Shown here piece by piece: positions 43,408 to 51,825 of a DNA stretch of 64,000 bases. Origin of the DNA: Stenotrophomonas maltophilia (GTDB lineage: Bacteria > Pseudomonadota > Gammaproteobacteria > Xanthomonadales > Xanthomonadaceae); the NCBI RefSeq assembly GCF_025642255.1, contig NZ_CP106759.1, positions 2,755,501-2,819,500 on the forward strand, given 5' to 3'. A model generated the notes under the pieces. It ran no database searches. It saw nothing but the letters and a program-made list of their open reading frames with translations, and was not told where the DNA came from. Position 1 is the first letter of the stretch, and each line of letters opens with the position of its first letter. Position numbers and translations under genes: made by a program.

Positions 43408-43710
43408 GGGATGGACTCTGCTGCGGACAGAATTGGACAGGAGGGGCGACAATACGCCGCGACGATCGGCGCGTGCGGCGGCGAAAACAGCGTTCCATCG
43501 CCTGCCTGATGCAACCGCGGCCGCATGCCTTGCCCCTGCGTGTTTGCCGATGCGGGCGGCCCGCTGATTTCCGCTGCAGGCGACGATCCTCGCAGCCGCC
43601 GCGACCACCCGCCTCGTCCGCCATCGACCTGCGCCGCCACCTCGGCACGACGCAGGATCAACCACTTGCGCCCGCGCAGACGGCAATGTGAAGGTTTTTT
43701 TCCAAAATGC
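43408..43710. other. intergenic region upstream of the reductase and tRNA-Phe genes
   Basis: About 300 bases without a convincing gene. Short frames here are open only because of high GC. An AT-rich patch (GGTTTTTTTCCAAAA, near 43694-43708) directly before the tRNA promoter could be an UP element. A promoter for the reductase was not identified. Confidence 0.5.
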
Positions 43711-43739
43711 TTGCCGAAGACAGCCGACCTCCGTAATAT
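43711..43739 (+). promoter_or_regulatory. tRNA-Phe promoter
   Basis: TTGCCG (43711-43716), a 17-base spacer and TAATAT (43734-43739) are preceded by an AT-rich tract and followed by a GCGCGTCC stretch, resembling a GC-rich stable-RNA discriminator. Confidence 0.8.
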
Positions 43740-43778
43740 GCGCGTCCTTGGCAGCGACGTCGCTGCAACGAAACACGT

Positions 43779-43854
43779 GGCCGAGTAGCTCAGTTGGTAG
43801 AGCAGGGGATTGAAAATCCCCGTGTCGGCGGTTCGATTCCGTCCTCGGCCACCA
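43779..43854 (+). tRNA. tRNA-Phe (GAA), copy 1
   Basis: A 76-base cloverleaf with encoded CCA. The acceptor GGCCGAG pairs with CTCGGCC. The anticodon loop TTGAAAA in a GGGGA/TCCCC stem gives GAA. It is identical to the copy 150 bases downstream. Confidence 0.97.
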
Positions 43855-43862
43855 CGTTCGAA

Positions 43863-43890
43863 GGCCTGCAGAAATGCAGGTCTTTTTTTT
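43863..43890 (+). terminator. hairpin after first tRNA-Phe
   Basis: An 8-bp stem (GGCCTGCA/TGCAGGTC) with a GAAA loop runs into T8. It should end or process the first tRNA transcript. Confidence 0.92.
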
Positions 43891-43928
43891 CCGGCCACCG
43901 CTGTCGATCGCGGTCTGCCGCACAATCT

Positions 43929-44004
43929 GGCCGAGTAGCTCAGTTGGTAGAGCAGGGGATTGAAAATCCCCGTGTCGGCGGTTCGATTCCGTCCTCGGCC
44001 ACCA
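43929..44004 (+). tRNA. tRNA-Phe (GAA), copy 2
   Basis: Identical in sequence to the first copy over all 76 bases. It starts exactly 150 bases after it, so the unit of tRNA plus terminator looks duplicated. No separate promoter as good as the first was seen. It may depend on read-through of the first terminator or on a weak promoter in the 38-base spacer. Confidence 0.97.
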
Positions 44005-44012
44005 TGCTTGAA

Positions 44013-44039
44013 GACCTGCAGAAATGCGGGTCTTTTTTT
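44013..44039 (+). terminator. hairpin after second tRNA-Phe
   Basis: The stem GACCTGCA/TGCGGGTC (one G-U) with a GAAA loop leads into T7. It is a diverged copy of the first terminator. Confidence 0.92.
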
Positions 44040-44131
44040 GTTTCCGGCGCGCCATGCAGGCGGTTGACGAAACATTCACACCGGCACGCAGCACGCCCCC
44101 TACGCTCCAGTGTCCTGCCCGGAGTCTGCCG

Positions 44132-44683
44132 ATGCATCTGCGCCCTGCCCTGTTCGCCTGCCTGCTGCTGGCGTCGCTGTCCGCGACCGCCAGCGAACCC
44201 GTGCGCGCCGTCGATGCGCTGGACATCGACCGCTATGCCGGCCAGTGGCACGAGATCGCCCACCTGCCCGTGTCGTTCCAGAAGCGCTGCGTTGGCGACA
44301 TCACCGCCCACTATGCACTGCGCCGCGATGGCCGCATCAGCGTCACCAATGCCTGCCGCAATGGCGACGGCGAACGCGTGGTGGCTGAAGGCGTGGCCCG
44401 GCCCGTGGCCGGACATCCCGGCCAGTTGCAGGTGCGCTTCGTCCCCGACTGGCTGAGCTGGGTGCCGCTGGTCTGGGCCGATTACTGGGTGCTGGCGCTG
44501 GATCCGGACTACCAGTGGGCGATGGTCGGCGGCCCTGACCGCAAGTATCTGTGGATCCTGTCGCGCCTGCCGGAGATGGACCGCGCACGGTTCGAACAGC
44601 TGAAGGCCAAGGCCGAGGCGATGGGCTACGACCTGGCGCCGCTGCGCCTGATGGCGCCGATACGCGACGCACCGGCCGACTGA
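44132..44683 (+). CDS. lipocalin family protein, exported
   Basis: A 183-residue Blc-type lipocalin. A signal peptide (MHLRPALFACLLLASLSATA) has no clear lipobox, so a soluble periplasmic form is likely. The lipocalin G-x-W motif is in DIDRYAGQWHEIAHLPVSFQ, and D-Y-W-V-L-A-L-D-P-D-Y-Q-W-A and YLWILSRLPEM follow. Blc binds fatty acids or lysophospholipids in the envelope and is induced by stress. The ATG follows a GGAG-containing site by 10 bases. It stands alone after the tRNA-Phe genes. Confidence 0.88.
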   Translation: MHLRPALFACLLLASLSATASEPVRAVDALDIDRYAGQWHEIAHLPVSFQKRCVGDITAHYALRRDGRISVTNACRNGDGERVVAEGVARPVAGHPGQLQVRFVPDWLSWVPLVWADYWVLALDPDYQWAMVGGPDRKYLWILSRLPEMDRARFEQLKAKAEAMGYDLAPLRLMAPIRDAPAD

Positions 44684-44844
44684 GCCGCCCTCCGGCTGCG
44701 CGCAACGCGCCCGCTCCGGCGCTGTGCGTGCCCGGCCGCCATCTTCACGCGCTACCCTCTGCGGCGGGTCGCCACAGGCGATCCACTGAACCATACGCCG
44801 TAGTATGCTTACGCCAACGCACCCCCTTCAGAGGACTTGCGCCC

Positions 44845-45321
44845 ATGTTGCACCGTTTCCGTACCGTCTTGATCGTCCTGTGCACCCTCGCCCTCGCCGC
44901 CTGCAGCGACGGCATCGTCAAGCGCGTCTCGGAACCGGCCGCCAGCCTGCAGCAGCTGACCGTCCGCGCCGACGGCAACTGGACCGTGGCGCTGCGCCTG
45001 CAGAACTACAGCTCGATGCCGATGACCTTCGACGATGTGTCCCTGGCGCTGAGCGTCGGCGACAGCGAAGCCGGCACCCTGCAGGCCCGTCCCGGCATCT
45101 CCATCGGCGGCACCTCCGCCGACGTCATCACGGTCGACCTGGTGCCCAGCTCGGCCGCACGCCTGGTGGTGGCCGATGCGCTGGCCGGCAACCGCACCCT
45201 GGCCTATGGCCTGAAAGGTTCGGTGACAGCCACGCCGCAGGAAAAGAAGCAGCGCAGCTTCGACGTCAGCAGCCGCAGCACGTTGAACCAGGCGCCGGGC
45301 CTGCCGGGCGTGCTGCGCTGA
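44845..45321 (+). CDS. small lipoprotein, LEA type 2-like
   Basis: A 158-residue lipoprotein: the lipobox is LALAAC near residue 15-20. The rest is a single beta domain (NWTVALRLQNYSSMPMTFDD, SLALSVGDSEAGTL, GTSADVITVDLVPSSAARLV) that resembles the LEA type 2 / WHy desiccation-linked fold. It carries a short basic tail (PQEKKQRSFDVSSRSTL). A GAGG ribosome site is 10 bases upstream of the ATG. It is 61 bases before the acyl-CoA dehydrogenase gene and may share a transcript. The function is unknown. Confidence 0.7.
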   Translation: MLHRFRTVLIVLCTLALAACSDGIVKRVSEPAASLQQLTVRADGNWTVALRLQNYSSMPMTFDDVSLALSVGDSEAGTLQARPGISIGGTSADVITVDLVPSSAARLVVADALAGNRTLAYGLKGSVTATPQEKKQRSFDVSSRSTLNQAPGLPGVLR

Positions 45322-45382
45322 ACACCGCTTTCCATCGCGGCGCACCGCGCCGTTCTCCCTGTCCCTGATCGAGACGTATCCG

Positions 45383-47173
45383 ATGAGCAGCTACACCGCC
45401 CCGCTTTCCGACCTCCGTTTCGCCCTGCACGACGTGCTCAAGGTCGAACCGCTGTTCGCCCGCCTGGGCTTCACCGACGCCACCGCCGACGTGGTCGATG
45501 CCGTGCTGGAGGAAGCCGGCCGTTTCAGCGCGAGCGTGCTGGCCCCGCTCAACAGCGTGGGCGATGAAATCGGCTGCGTGCTCGACCAGGCCACCGGCGA
45601 AGTCACCACCCCGCCTGGCTTCAAGCAGGCCTATGACCAGTTCGTCGACGGCGGCTGGACCGGCCTGACCGCCGCACCCGAGCTGGGCGGCCAGGGACTG
45701 CCGCACACCCTGGGCGTGCCGCTGAATGAAATGATCAACGCTGCCAATCTGGCGTGGGGCAATTTCCCGCTGCTCTCGCACGGCGCCATTGAAGCGCTCA
45801 AGCAGCACGGCGAAGCGTGGCAGCACGACGCCTTCCTTAAGCCCCTGATCGAAGGCCGCTGGACCGGCACCATGTGCCTGACCGAACCGCACTGCGGTAC
45901 CGACCTGGGCCTGCTCAAGACCAAGGCCGAGCCGAACGCCGATGGCAGCTACGCGATCACCGGCACCAAGATCTTCATCACTGCCGGCGAGCACGACCTG
46001 ACCGGCAACATCGTGCACCTGGTGCTGGCCAAGCTGCCCGACGCGCCTCCGGGTGCAAAGGGAATCTCGCTGTTCGTCACCCCGAAGTTCAAGGTCGACC
46101 GCGAGGGCAACGTCGGCGAGCGCAACGCGCTGCGCTGCGGCTCCATCGAGCACAAGATGGGCATCAAGGGCTCGGTCACCTGCGTGATGAACTTCGACGG
46201 CGCGCAGGGCTATCTGGTCGGCCAGCCGCACAAGGGCCTGCAGGCAATGTTCACCATGATGAACACTGCGCGCCTGGGCGTCGGCCTGCAGGGCATCGGC
46301 CTGTCCGAACGCGCCTATCAGAACGCGCTCAAGTACAGCCGTGAGCGCCTGCAGTCGCGCGCCCTGAGCGGCGCGAAGTTCCCGGACAGGCCGGCCGACC
46401 CGATCCTGGTCCATCCGGACGTGCGCCGCATGCTGCTGACGGTGAAGTCACTGGTGGAAGGCAGCCGCCTGCTGGCCCTGCACGCGGCCACCCTGATCGA
46501 CATCGCCCACCGCGCCGACGACGCTGCCGAGCGCGAGCGCGCCGACACCCTGGTGAGCTTCCTGACCCCGATCTCCAAGGCCTGCCAGACCGAATGGGGC
46601 ATCGAGAACACCTACAACGCCCTGCAGTGCTTCGGTGGCCACGGCTACATCCGCGAACACGGCATGGAGCAGCTGGCGCGCGATGCACGCATCACCACGC
46701 TGTATGAAGGCACCACCGGCATCCAGGCGCTGGACCTGATCGGCCGCAAGACCGCCTCCAGCCAGGGGGCCGGCCTCAAGCTGATGCTGGCCGAGATCGA
46801 GGCCTTCGCCAGGGAACACGAGGGCAACGAAGCGCTGGCCGAGTTCATCGGCCCACTGCGCGCCAAGGCTGCCGAATGGGGCAAGCTGACCATGGACGTG
46901 CTGCAGCGCGCCGCCGGCAACCCGGACGAGCTGGGTGCGGCCAGCTACGACTACCTGTTCTATTCCGGCTACGTGGTGCTGGCGTACTGGTGGGCACGCA
47001 GTGTCGCCGCCGCCGACGCCAGTGCGCACGGCGCGGCATTCGCGCAGGGCAAGCGCGAAACCGCGCGCTTCTACTTCGCCCGTGTGCTGCCGCGTACGCT
47101 CAGCCATGCTGCCGCGATCCAGGCCGGTGCCGCGCCGCTGATGGCGATGGACGACGAGCGCTTCGGCGCCTGA
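45383..47173 (+). CDS. acyl-CoA dehydrogenase, DmdC/large-subunit type
   Basis: A 596-residue FAD enzyme, longer than classical 380-residue acyl-CoA dehydrogenases. The N-terminal helical domain precedes the FAD-binding MCLTEPHCGTDLGLLKTKAE and KIFITAGEHDL. The C-terminal domain has YNALQCFGGHGYIREHGMEQ and RITTLYEGTTGIQALDLIGR, with the glutamate of Y-E-G-T-T-G as the likely base. An additional C-terminal domain of about 130 residues is typical of FadE5 and DmdC relatives. It may act on medium- or long-chain acyl-CoA or methylthioacryl intermediates. Beta-oxidation partners are not adjacent. Confidence 0.9.
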   Translation: MSSYTAPLSDLRFALHDVLKVEPLFARLGFTDATADVVDAVLEEAGRFSASVLAPLNSVGDEIGCVLDQATGEVTTPPGFKQAYDQFVDGGWTGLTAAPELGGQGLPHTLGVPLNEMINAANLAWGNFPLLSHGAIEALKQHGEAWQHDAFLKPLIEGRWTGTMCLTEPHCGTDLGLLKTKAEPNADGSYAITGTKIFITAGEHDLTGNIVHLVLAKLPDAPPGAKGISLFVTPKFKVDREGNVGERNALRCGSIEHKMGIKGSVTCVMNFDGAQGYLVGQPHKGLQAMFTMMNTARLGVGLQGIGLSERAYQNALKYSRERLQSRALSGAKFPDRPADPILVHPDVRRMLLTVKSLVEGSRLLALHAATLIDIAHRADDAAERERADTLVSFLTPISKACQTEWGIENTYNALQCFGGHGYIREHGMEQLARDARITTLYEGTTGIQALDLIGRKTASSQGAGLKLMLAEIEAFAREHEGNEALAEFIGPLRAKAAEWGKLTMDVLQRAAGNPDELGAASYDYLFYSGYVVLAYWWARSVAAADASAHGAAFAQGKRETARFYFARVLPRTLSHAAAIQAGAAPLMAMDDERFGA

Positions 47174-47186
47174 GCCCATCCCGCCG

Positions 47187-47307
47187 GTAGATCCACGCCA
47201 TGCGTGGATGAGGGGTCAGAGTCCTTTCCCTCGGAAAGGGATCCGACCCCGGCCTGACCGCCCTCGATCATCCCTCTGGAGAAAAGCCCCCCTTTGTTAA
47301 GGGGGGC
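47187..47307. repeat. cluster of palindromes: SMAG, GGGGTCAGA copy 2, GCCCCCCTT hairpin
   Basis: Three different palindromes follow one another: GTAGATCCACGCCATGCGTGG (47187-47207), the GGGGTCAGAG...GACCCC repeat (47212-47250, also at 14519), and a perfect hairpin GCCCCCCTT-TGTT-AAGGGGGGC (47286-47307). They lie after the acyl-CoA dehydrogenase and may end its transcript. Confidence 0.82.
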
Positions 47308-47342
47308 GCGCCAACGGCGCGGGAGACAGGAGGAATGCGCGG

Positions 47343-47403
47343 ACCTGAATCTTGCGATTTGCGTATCGCCGACGGGCGATACACAAATCGTCAACATTCA
47401 GGT
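47343..47403. promoter_or_regulatory. 61-bp near-perfect palindrome upstream of the HNH nuclease gene
   Basis: The arms run outward from a 4-base GACG centre. TATCGCC pairs with GGCGATA, then CGATTTG-type sequences pair, and the ends ACCTGAAT and ATTCAGGT match. Only two mismatches and one bulge interrupt 27 pairs. The right end overlaps a TATAAG at 47403-47408, 12 bases before the start codon, so it could be an operator or a cruciform/RNA hairpin. Confidence 0.75.
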
Positions 47404-47419
47404 ATAAGCTGTTCTCCCG

Positions 47420-48085
47420 ATGGAGACAGACACTACACGCTTGGGTCTGATCGAAGCCGGAGCCCCGCTTTCTGCTCCGGGCGTCGAAGCATCGCCCAAC
47501 GTCACGACGTTGCACCGCCCCGGTTCGGTCCGGCTGCTCTCGCTCGACGCCCACGGACGCGTACTGGACTGGATCACCTGGCAGGATGCCGCCTGCCTCT
47601 ACGCCCGCGAGGCCGTCGCCTGGACCCTTGGCGACCCCTGCCTGCACATCCACGGCGGAACCAACCGGTTCAGCGGCCTGCAGAGTGGCCTGGACCTGCA
47701 TCCGATCATCGCCGCGCGCGGCCACGCGCGATCCCGTGCCATCGACCCTACCCCGAACCTGACCAACCCGGCCCTGTTCGCCCGCGATTCGCACCTGTGC
47801 CTGTATTGCGGCCAGCAGTTCAACCGTCCCTCGCTGACCCGCGACCACGTCATGCCGCTGTCCAAGGGCGGGCTGGACTGCTGGGAAAACGTGGTCACCG
47901 CATGCTTCCACTGCAACTCGCGCAAGAGTGACCGTACCCCCCAGCAGGCCGGCATGCCGCTGCTGGCGGTGCCCTACCGGCCCAGCTGGATCGAGCACCT
48001 GATCCTGTCCAACCGCAACATCCTGGCCGACCAGATGGCGTTCCTGAAAGCGCAGCTGCCCAAGCGTTCCAAGCTCAGCACCTGA
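47420..48085 (+). CDS. HNH endonuclease
   Basis: A 221-residue HNH protein. The nuclease domain is at about 125-175: LCLYCGQQFNRPSLTRDHVM, SKGGLDCWENVVTACFHCNS. It has two C-x-x-C zinc pairs and the H...N...H-type residues (D-H, N). The N-terminal 120 residues (VRLLSLDAHGRVLDWITWQD) have no motif I can name. Related stand-alone HNH proteins are common in Xanthomonadaceae chromosomes; their role is unknown, and there is no restriction methylase here. A long palindrome sits directly upstream. The 102-base gap to dxs could allow co-transcription. Confidence 0.88.
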   Translation: METDTTRLGLIEAGAPLSAPGVEASPNVTTLHRPGSVRLLSLDAHGRVLDWITWQDAACLYAREAVAWTLGDPCLHIHGGTNRFSGLQSGLDLHPIIAARGHARSRAIDPTPNLTNPALFARDSHLCLYCGQQFNRPSLTRDHVMPLSKGGLDCWENVVTACFHCNSRKSDRTPQQAGMPLLAVPYRPSWIEHLILSNRNILADQMAFLKAQLPKRSKLST

Positions 48086-48187
48086 ACCTGCCGGCCGGCA
48101 ACCCTCACCGTCCTGTCACGGACGGCGGCGTTTGCTTGCCCCACCCCCGTTTGAGGGCGAAAATGGTCGTTCAGAACACGTGCGAAC

Positions 48188-50098
48188 ATGATGATCGACT
48201 CTGCCCGCTATCCCCGCCTCGCGCACATCCAGACGCCGGATGACCTGCGCACGTTCGACGAATCCGAGCTGAGGGCGGTCGCCGACGAACTGCGCGCCTA
48301 CCTCATCGAATCGGTGGGCAAGAGCGGCGGACATTTCGCCGCCGGCCTGGGCGTGATCGAACTCACCGTCGCCCTTCACTACCTGTACCAGACCCCGCAT
48401 GACCAGCTGGTCTGGGATGTGGGCCATCAGACCTACCCGCACAAGATCCTCACCGGCCGCCGTGACGAGATCCACACCGTCAAGCAGAAGGACGGCGTGG
48501 CGCCGTTCCCCAAGCGCGAGGAAAGCGAGTTCGACACCTTTGGGGTCGGTCATTCCTCGACCTCGATCTCCGCCGCACTGGGCATGGCCATCGCCCGCCA
48601 GTCACAGGGTGACGACCGCAAGATCGTGGCAGTGATCGGTGACGGCGCGATGACCGCCGGCATGGCCTTCGAGGCGCTGATGCACGCGGGCGGCATGGAG
48701 CCGGAGCCGAATCTGCTGGTGATCCTCAACGACAACAACATGTCGATCTCCGAGGCCGTCGGCGGGCTGACCAAGATGCTCGGCCGCGCCACCGGCAGCC
48801 GCACGCTCAATGCACTGCGCGAAGGCGGCAAGAAGATCCTGGGCGACAAGAAGAACAATCCGGCGCGCTTCGTGAAGCGCTGGGAAGAGCACTGGAAAGG
48901 CATGTTCGTGCCCTCCACGATGTTCGAGGAGATGGGCTTCCACTACACCGGCCCGATCGACGGCCATGACCTGCCCGCCCTTCTGTCCACGCTGAAGACG
49001 CTGCGCGCCTCCAAGGGCCCCAAGCTGCTGCACGTGATGACCACCAAGGGCAAGGGCTACGAGCCTGCCGAAGGCGACCAGATCGGTTATCACGCAGTGG
49101 GCCCGTTCGATCCAGACAAGGGCCTGGTGGCCAAGACCGGCGCCAAGAAGCCGACCTACACCGACGTGTTCGGCGACTGGCTGTGCGACGCTGCCGCCGC
49201 GGAGCCACGCCTGTACGGCATCACCCCGGCGATGCGCGAAGGCTCCGGCCTGGTGCGCTTCAGCAGGGAATACCCGCAGCGCTACTTCGACGTGGCGATC
49301 GCCGAGCAGCACGCGGTCACCCTGGCCGCCGGCATGGCCACCCAGGGCGGCAAGCCGGTGGTGGCGATCTATTCCACCTTCCTGCAGCGCGCGTACGACC
49401 AGCTGGTGCATGACGTGGCCATCCAGGACCTCGACGTGCTGTTCGCGATTGATCGCGCCGGCGTGGTCGGACCGGATGGGGCGACCCATGCCGGCAACCT
49501 CGACCTGAGCTTCCTGCGCTGCGTGCCGAACATGGTGGTGATGGCCCCGTCGAACGAGGCGGAGTGCAGGCAGATGCTCAGCACCGGTCTGCAGTACGCC
49601 GGTCCGGCCGCCGTGCGTTACCCGCGTGGCAGCGGTACCGGCGTCGCGGCCGGCAGTGACCTGTCCACGCTGCCGATCGGCAAGGGCGAGCTGCGCGTGC
49701 AGGGCAGCCACATCGCCCTGCTGGCGTTCGGCAGCACCGTTGCCGCCGCCGAACAGGTGGGCCGCGAGTTGGGCCTGAGCGTGGTCAACATGCGCTTCAT
49801 CAAGCCGCTGGACCGCGACCTGGTGCTGGCAATGGCCGCCCAGCACGAAGGCCTGGTGACCATCGAAGACAACGTGGTGGCCGGTGGCGCCGGTTCCGGC
49901 GTGGCCGAGCTGCTCAACGCCGAAGCGGTGCTGCGACCGATCCTGCATCTCGGCCTGCCCGACGCCTATCAGCATCATGCCAGCCGCGAGGACCTGCTGG
50001 CTGAAGCCGGCATCGATGCCGCCGGGATCCGCGCGGCCGTGCTCAAGCGCTGGCCACAGCTGGCTGCCACCACTCCGCCGCTGAGCGCGGCGGGCTGA
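48188..50098 (+). CDS. dxs: 1-deoxy-D-xylulose-5-phosphate synthase
   Basis: A 636-residue thiamine-diphosphate enzyme that condenses pyruvate with glyceraldehyde-3-phosphate, the entry to the MEP isoprenoid pathway. Conserved stretches: [20 protein letters not shown], the ThDP motif [20 protein letters not shown] with [15 protein letters not shown], and [20 protein letters not shown] with the catalytic E and H. The full length is normal. An adjacent second ATG gives one residue less. Confidence 0.97.
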   Translation: MMIDSARYPRLAHIQTPDDLRTFDESELRAVADELRAYLIESVGKSGGHFAAGLGVIELTVALHYLYQTPHDQLVWDVGHQTYPHKILTGRRDEIHTVKQKDGVAPFPKREESEFDTFGVGHSSTSISAALGMAIARQSQGDDRKIVAVIGDGAMTAGMAFEALMHAGGMEPEPNLLVILNDNNMSISEAVGGLTKMLGRATGSRTLNALREGGKKILGDKKNNPARFVKRWEEHWKGMFVPSTMFEEMGFHYTGPIDGHDLPALLSTLKTLRASKGPKLLHVMTTKGKGYEPAEGDQIGYHAVGPFDPDKGLVAKTGAKKPTYTDVFGDWLCDAAAAEPRLYGITPAMREGSGLVRFSREYPQRYFDVAIAEQHAVTLAAGMATQGGKPVVAIYSTFLQRAYDQLVHDVAIQDLDVLFAIDRAGVVGPDGATHAGNLDLSFLRCVPNMVVMAPSNEAECRQMLSTGLQYAGPAAVRYPRGSGTGVAAGSDLSTLPIGKGELRVQGSHIALLAFGSTVAAAEQVGRELGLSVVNMRFIKPLDRDLVLAMAAQHEGLVTIEDNVVAGGAGSGVAELLNAEAVLRPILHLGLPDAYQHHASREDLLAEAGIDAAGIRAAVLKRWPQLAATTPPLSAAG

Positions 50099-50167
50099 CC
50101 GTTCCGGGTGGAACCGGGCAGGCGCCCGGTTTCCCACGCCTGCTGCGGAACGACGCGCGGTCCCTGT

Positions 50168-50371
50168 TCAACCGTAGCTGATCGCTTCCACGAACGCGCC
50201 GCTGGCTTCCACGCGCACGGCGGCGCGCTGCCCGGTGTCCGCGAAGTGCAGCCGGGCCAGGGCCTGGGCGAAATCGAAGGCGCGGGCGCCGTCGCGGAAC
50301 TCGATCGGCTCCGGTCTATCCGGGTGCAGAACACGCCATTGGCGCTGTTCGCACTGAAGGCGGATCAACAT
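50168..50371 (-). CDS. small conserved hypothetical protein, DUF2188-like (paralogue A)
   Basis: A 67-residue protein with an AAGGAG site 8 bases before its ATG. The pattern is a tryptophan near the start (WRVLHPD), an aromatic/Asp stretch (ARAFDFAQALARLHFADTGQ) and a final beta pair (AAVRVEASGAFVEAI). The same pattern and several identical residues (W-x-V-L-x-P, A-F-D, T-G-Q, V-R-V-E-A) occur in the gene at 51214-51420, so they are paralogues. It is reminiscent of the short DUF2188 beta-alpha-beta fold. The function is unknown. Confidence 0.75.
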   Translation of the reverse strand: MLIRLQCEQRQWRVLHPDRPEPIEFRDGARAFDFAQALARLHFADTGQRAAVRVEASGAFVEAISYG

Positions 50372-50541
50372 GCAGCTCACTCCTTGAGGCAGCGTATCGA
50401 TGATGGCGGAAGGCGTGCATCGGTGCCGGCACGGACTGCCGATGCGATCAGGGCACCCGTGCCCTGATTGCAGACGATACGGCGTTCAAACTGTGAGCAA
50501 TATCAGACTTTTCTGATTTTGACGCAGATGGCCGGAAGGAC

Positions 50542-51081
50542 TCAGTTCACCTGGAACTGGGCGCGGCACCCATCGCTGACCCAGATGCCGCGGCGGTCCC
50601 AGCCCCAGGTCCGGCCCTCGATACAGGCACTGCGGGAGTCCTGCCGGATCAGGCGTACGCTGCGGCGGACGCGGGTGTCACAGTATTCCTGTCGATGGCC
50701 ATTGGAATGACAGGCGATCACTTCGCCACCGCGGCCATTGCCGTTGCCCCATCCACCACCCCAGCCGCCGCCACGACGCGACTCGCCGACGAACTCGGCC
50801 CGGCAGCCCCGGGTCACCCACACCCCGGAGCGCGACTGGCCCCAGGTCTCGCCCTCCACGCACGGCGAGCCGGACAGCTGGCGGATCAGCCGGGGCCGCC
50901 CTTCAAGGCGGCACTCATTGCTGCGGTTCTTGACCGATTCGCATCGCACGATGCCGCCCCCGTCGCGGCCGCCATGGCGATCGACGTCATAACCATAGTT
51001 CTGCGCCTGCGCGCCCCCGGCGGCGGCCAGCATCGGCAGCAGTGCGCAGGCCAGGGTGCGCCAGGTGAGTGCGTTGCCCAT
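50542..51081 (-). CDS. DUF3011 exported protein with two cysteine-rich repeats
   Basis: A 179-residue protein with a signal peptide (LACALLPMLAAAGGAQAQ). Two copies of a roughly 50-residue DUF3011 repeat follow. The first is RCESVKNRSNECRL...SPCVEGETWGQSRSGVWV and a final C. The second is ACHSNGHRQEYCDT...SACIEGRTWGWDRRGIWV and a final C. Each has four cysteines. A Gly/Arg-rich linker separates them. Such proteins are secreted or envelope-bound; the role is unknown. The ATG starts the signal peptide. It lies between the two paralogous small genes, all on the minus strand. Confidence 0.85.
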   Translation of the reverse strand: MGNALTWRTLACALLPMLAAAGGAQAQNYGYDVDRHGGRDGGGIVRCESVKNRSNECRLEGRPRLIRQLSGSPCVEGETWGQSRSGVWVTRGCRAEFVGESRRGGGWGGGWGNGNGRGGEVIACHSNGHRQEYCDTRVRRSVRLIRQDSRSACIEGRTWGWDRRGIWVSDGCRAQFQVN

Positions 51082-51213
51082 CGAGATCTCCAGATGAATG
51101 CGTGGCGGCAAGCATCCGGGATTCGCGGCACGGCGCACAGAGGGCAACGCACCGTCGGTTCTTTCCCCATTCAAACAGCTCAACCACGGCTGACTGCGCC
51201 GCAGGGTCGGCCG

Positions 51214-51420
51214 CTAGGCACCGATCCGCAGTACATCCACTGCCCCCCCCAGTGCCTCCACACGCACGATGCAGTGCTGGCCCGTGCGGCGGTGATGTTC
51301 CTGGGCCAGTTCGGTGGCGACATCGAACGCGTCGGCGCCGCGGGCGAACGAGGCGGTGGTGCGCGCCTCGGGGTCCAGCACGAACCAGTGCTGGGCATTG
51401 CAGTGGACGGTAAACACCAT
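51214..51420 (-). CDS. small conserved hypothetical protein, DUF2188-like (paralogue B)
   Basis: A 68-residue protein, ATG preceded by GGAG at 6 bases. It shares W-F-V-L-D-P, A-D-A-F-D, A-x-E-L-A and T-G-Q-x-x-x-V-R-V-E-A with the gene at 50168-50371, consistent with tandem duplication. It lies upstream of the DUF3011 gene. No signal or membrane segment is present, so it is expected to be cytoplasmic. The function is unknown. Confidence 0.75.
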   Translation of the reverse strand: MVFTVHCNAQHWFVLDPEARTTASFARGADAFDVATELAQEHHRRTGQHCIVRVEALGGAVDVLRIGA

Positions 51421-51594
51421 GATCGACTCCAACGGAGGGAATGGACGCGGCGCCGGGGATGAGGTGAGAGCGCCGATACCTGTTCAGGCTAGCGAGCGCT
51501 TCAGGCAGGGCCTATCAGATTTGTCCGAAAAATCCCCGCCGGCGGATCGGAATTCGCGCTTCGTCACATCCCTGAGCCCGTTCACCCCATGACT

Positions 51595-51614
51595 TTCGTG
51601 ATTCTTGTCACGAA
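51595..51614. promoter_or_regulatory. inverted repeat TTCGTGA-N6-TCACGAA
   Basis: A perfect 7-bp inverted repeat with a 6-base spacer lies 47 bases before a 34-codon frame. The right half overlaps a TTGTCA that could be a -35. The symmetric spacing suits a dimeric regulator. The nearby stretch 51433-51594 shows nothing else recognisable. Confidence 0.4.
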
Positions 51615-51660
51615 GTCAGCTTGGCTTCACACTATCGTCACCAACAGGGGCCCCTTCCAC

Positions 51661-51765
51661 ATGCGCACCTTCCAACCGCCGCAGCGCTCGACGCTGCTGA
51701 AGTTCTACTTCGCAGCCTGCTACCTGGTCCTGATCGAGGAACTGATCCGCGCGTCGATGAGTTGA
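51661..51765 (+). CDS. 34-aa putative membrane microprotein
   Basis: A 34-residue frame starting MRTFQPPQRSTLLKFYFAAC. A basic N-terminus is followed by one hydrophobic helix (LLKFYFAACYLVLIEELI), with acidic residues near its end. A CAGGGG stretch lies about 10 bases upstream of the ATG. It is preceded by an inverted repeat and possible promoter elements. It stops 60 bases before a small lipoprotein gene. It is too short for routine gene callers, and its expression is unproven. Confidence 0.4.
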   Translation: MRTFQPPQRSTLLKFYFAACYLVLIEELIRASMS

Positions 51766-51825
51766 GTGCTTGCCGCTGCTGCTGGCCCGCCGCACACTGG
51801 TGGTTTAGGCCACGGAGTGTCCTCG

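Noticed and set aside
42382..44226. 614-codon open frame running through both tRNA-Phe genes on the minus strand
   Set aside because: Only the last 341 codons are the reductase. The upstream part is antisense to two tRNAs and has no promoter or family signature.
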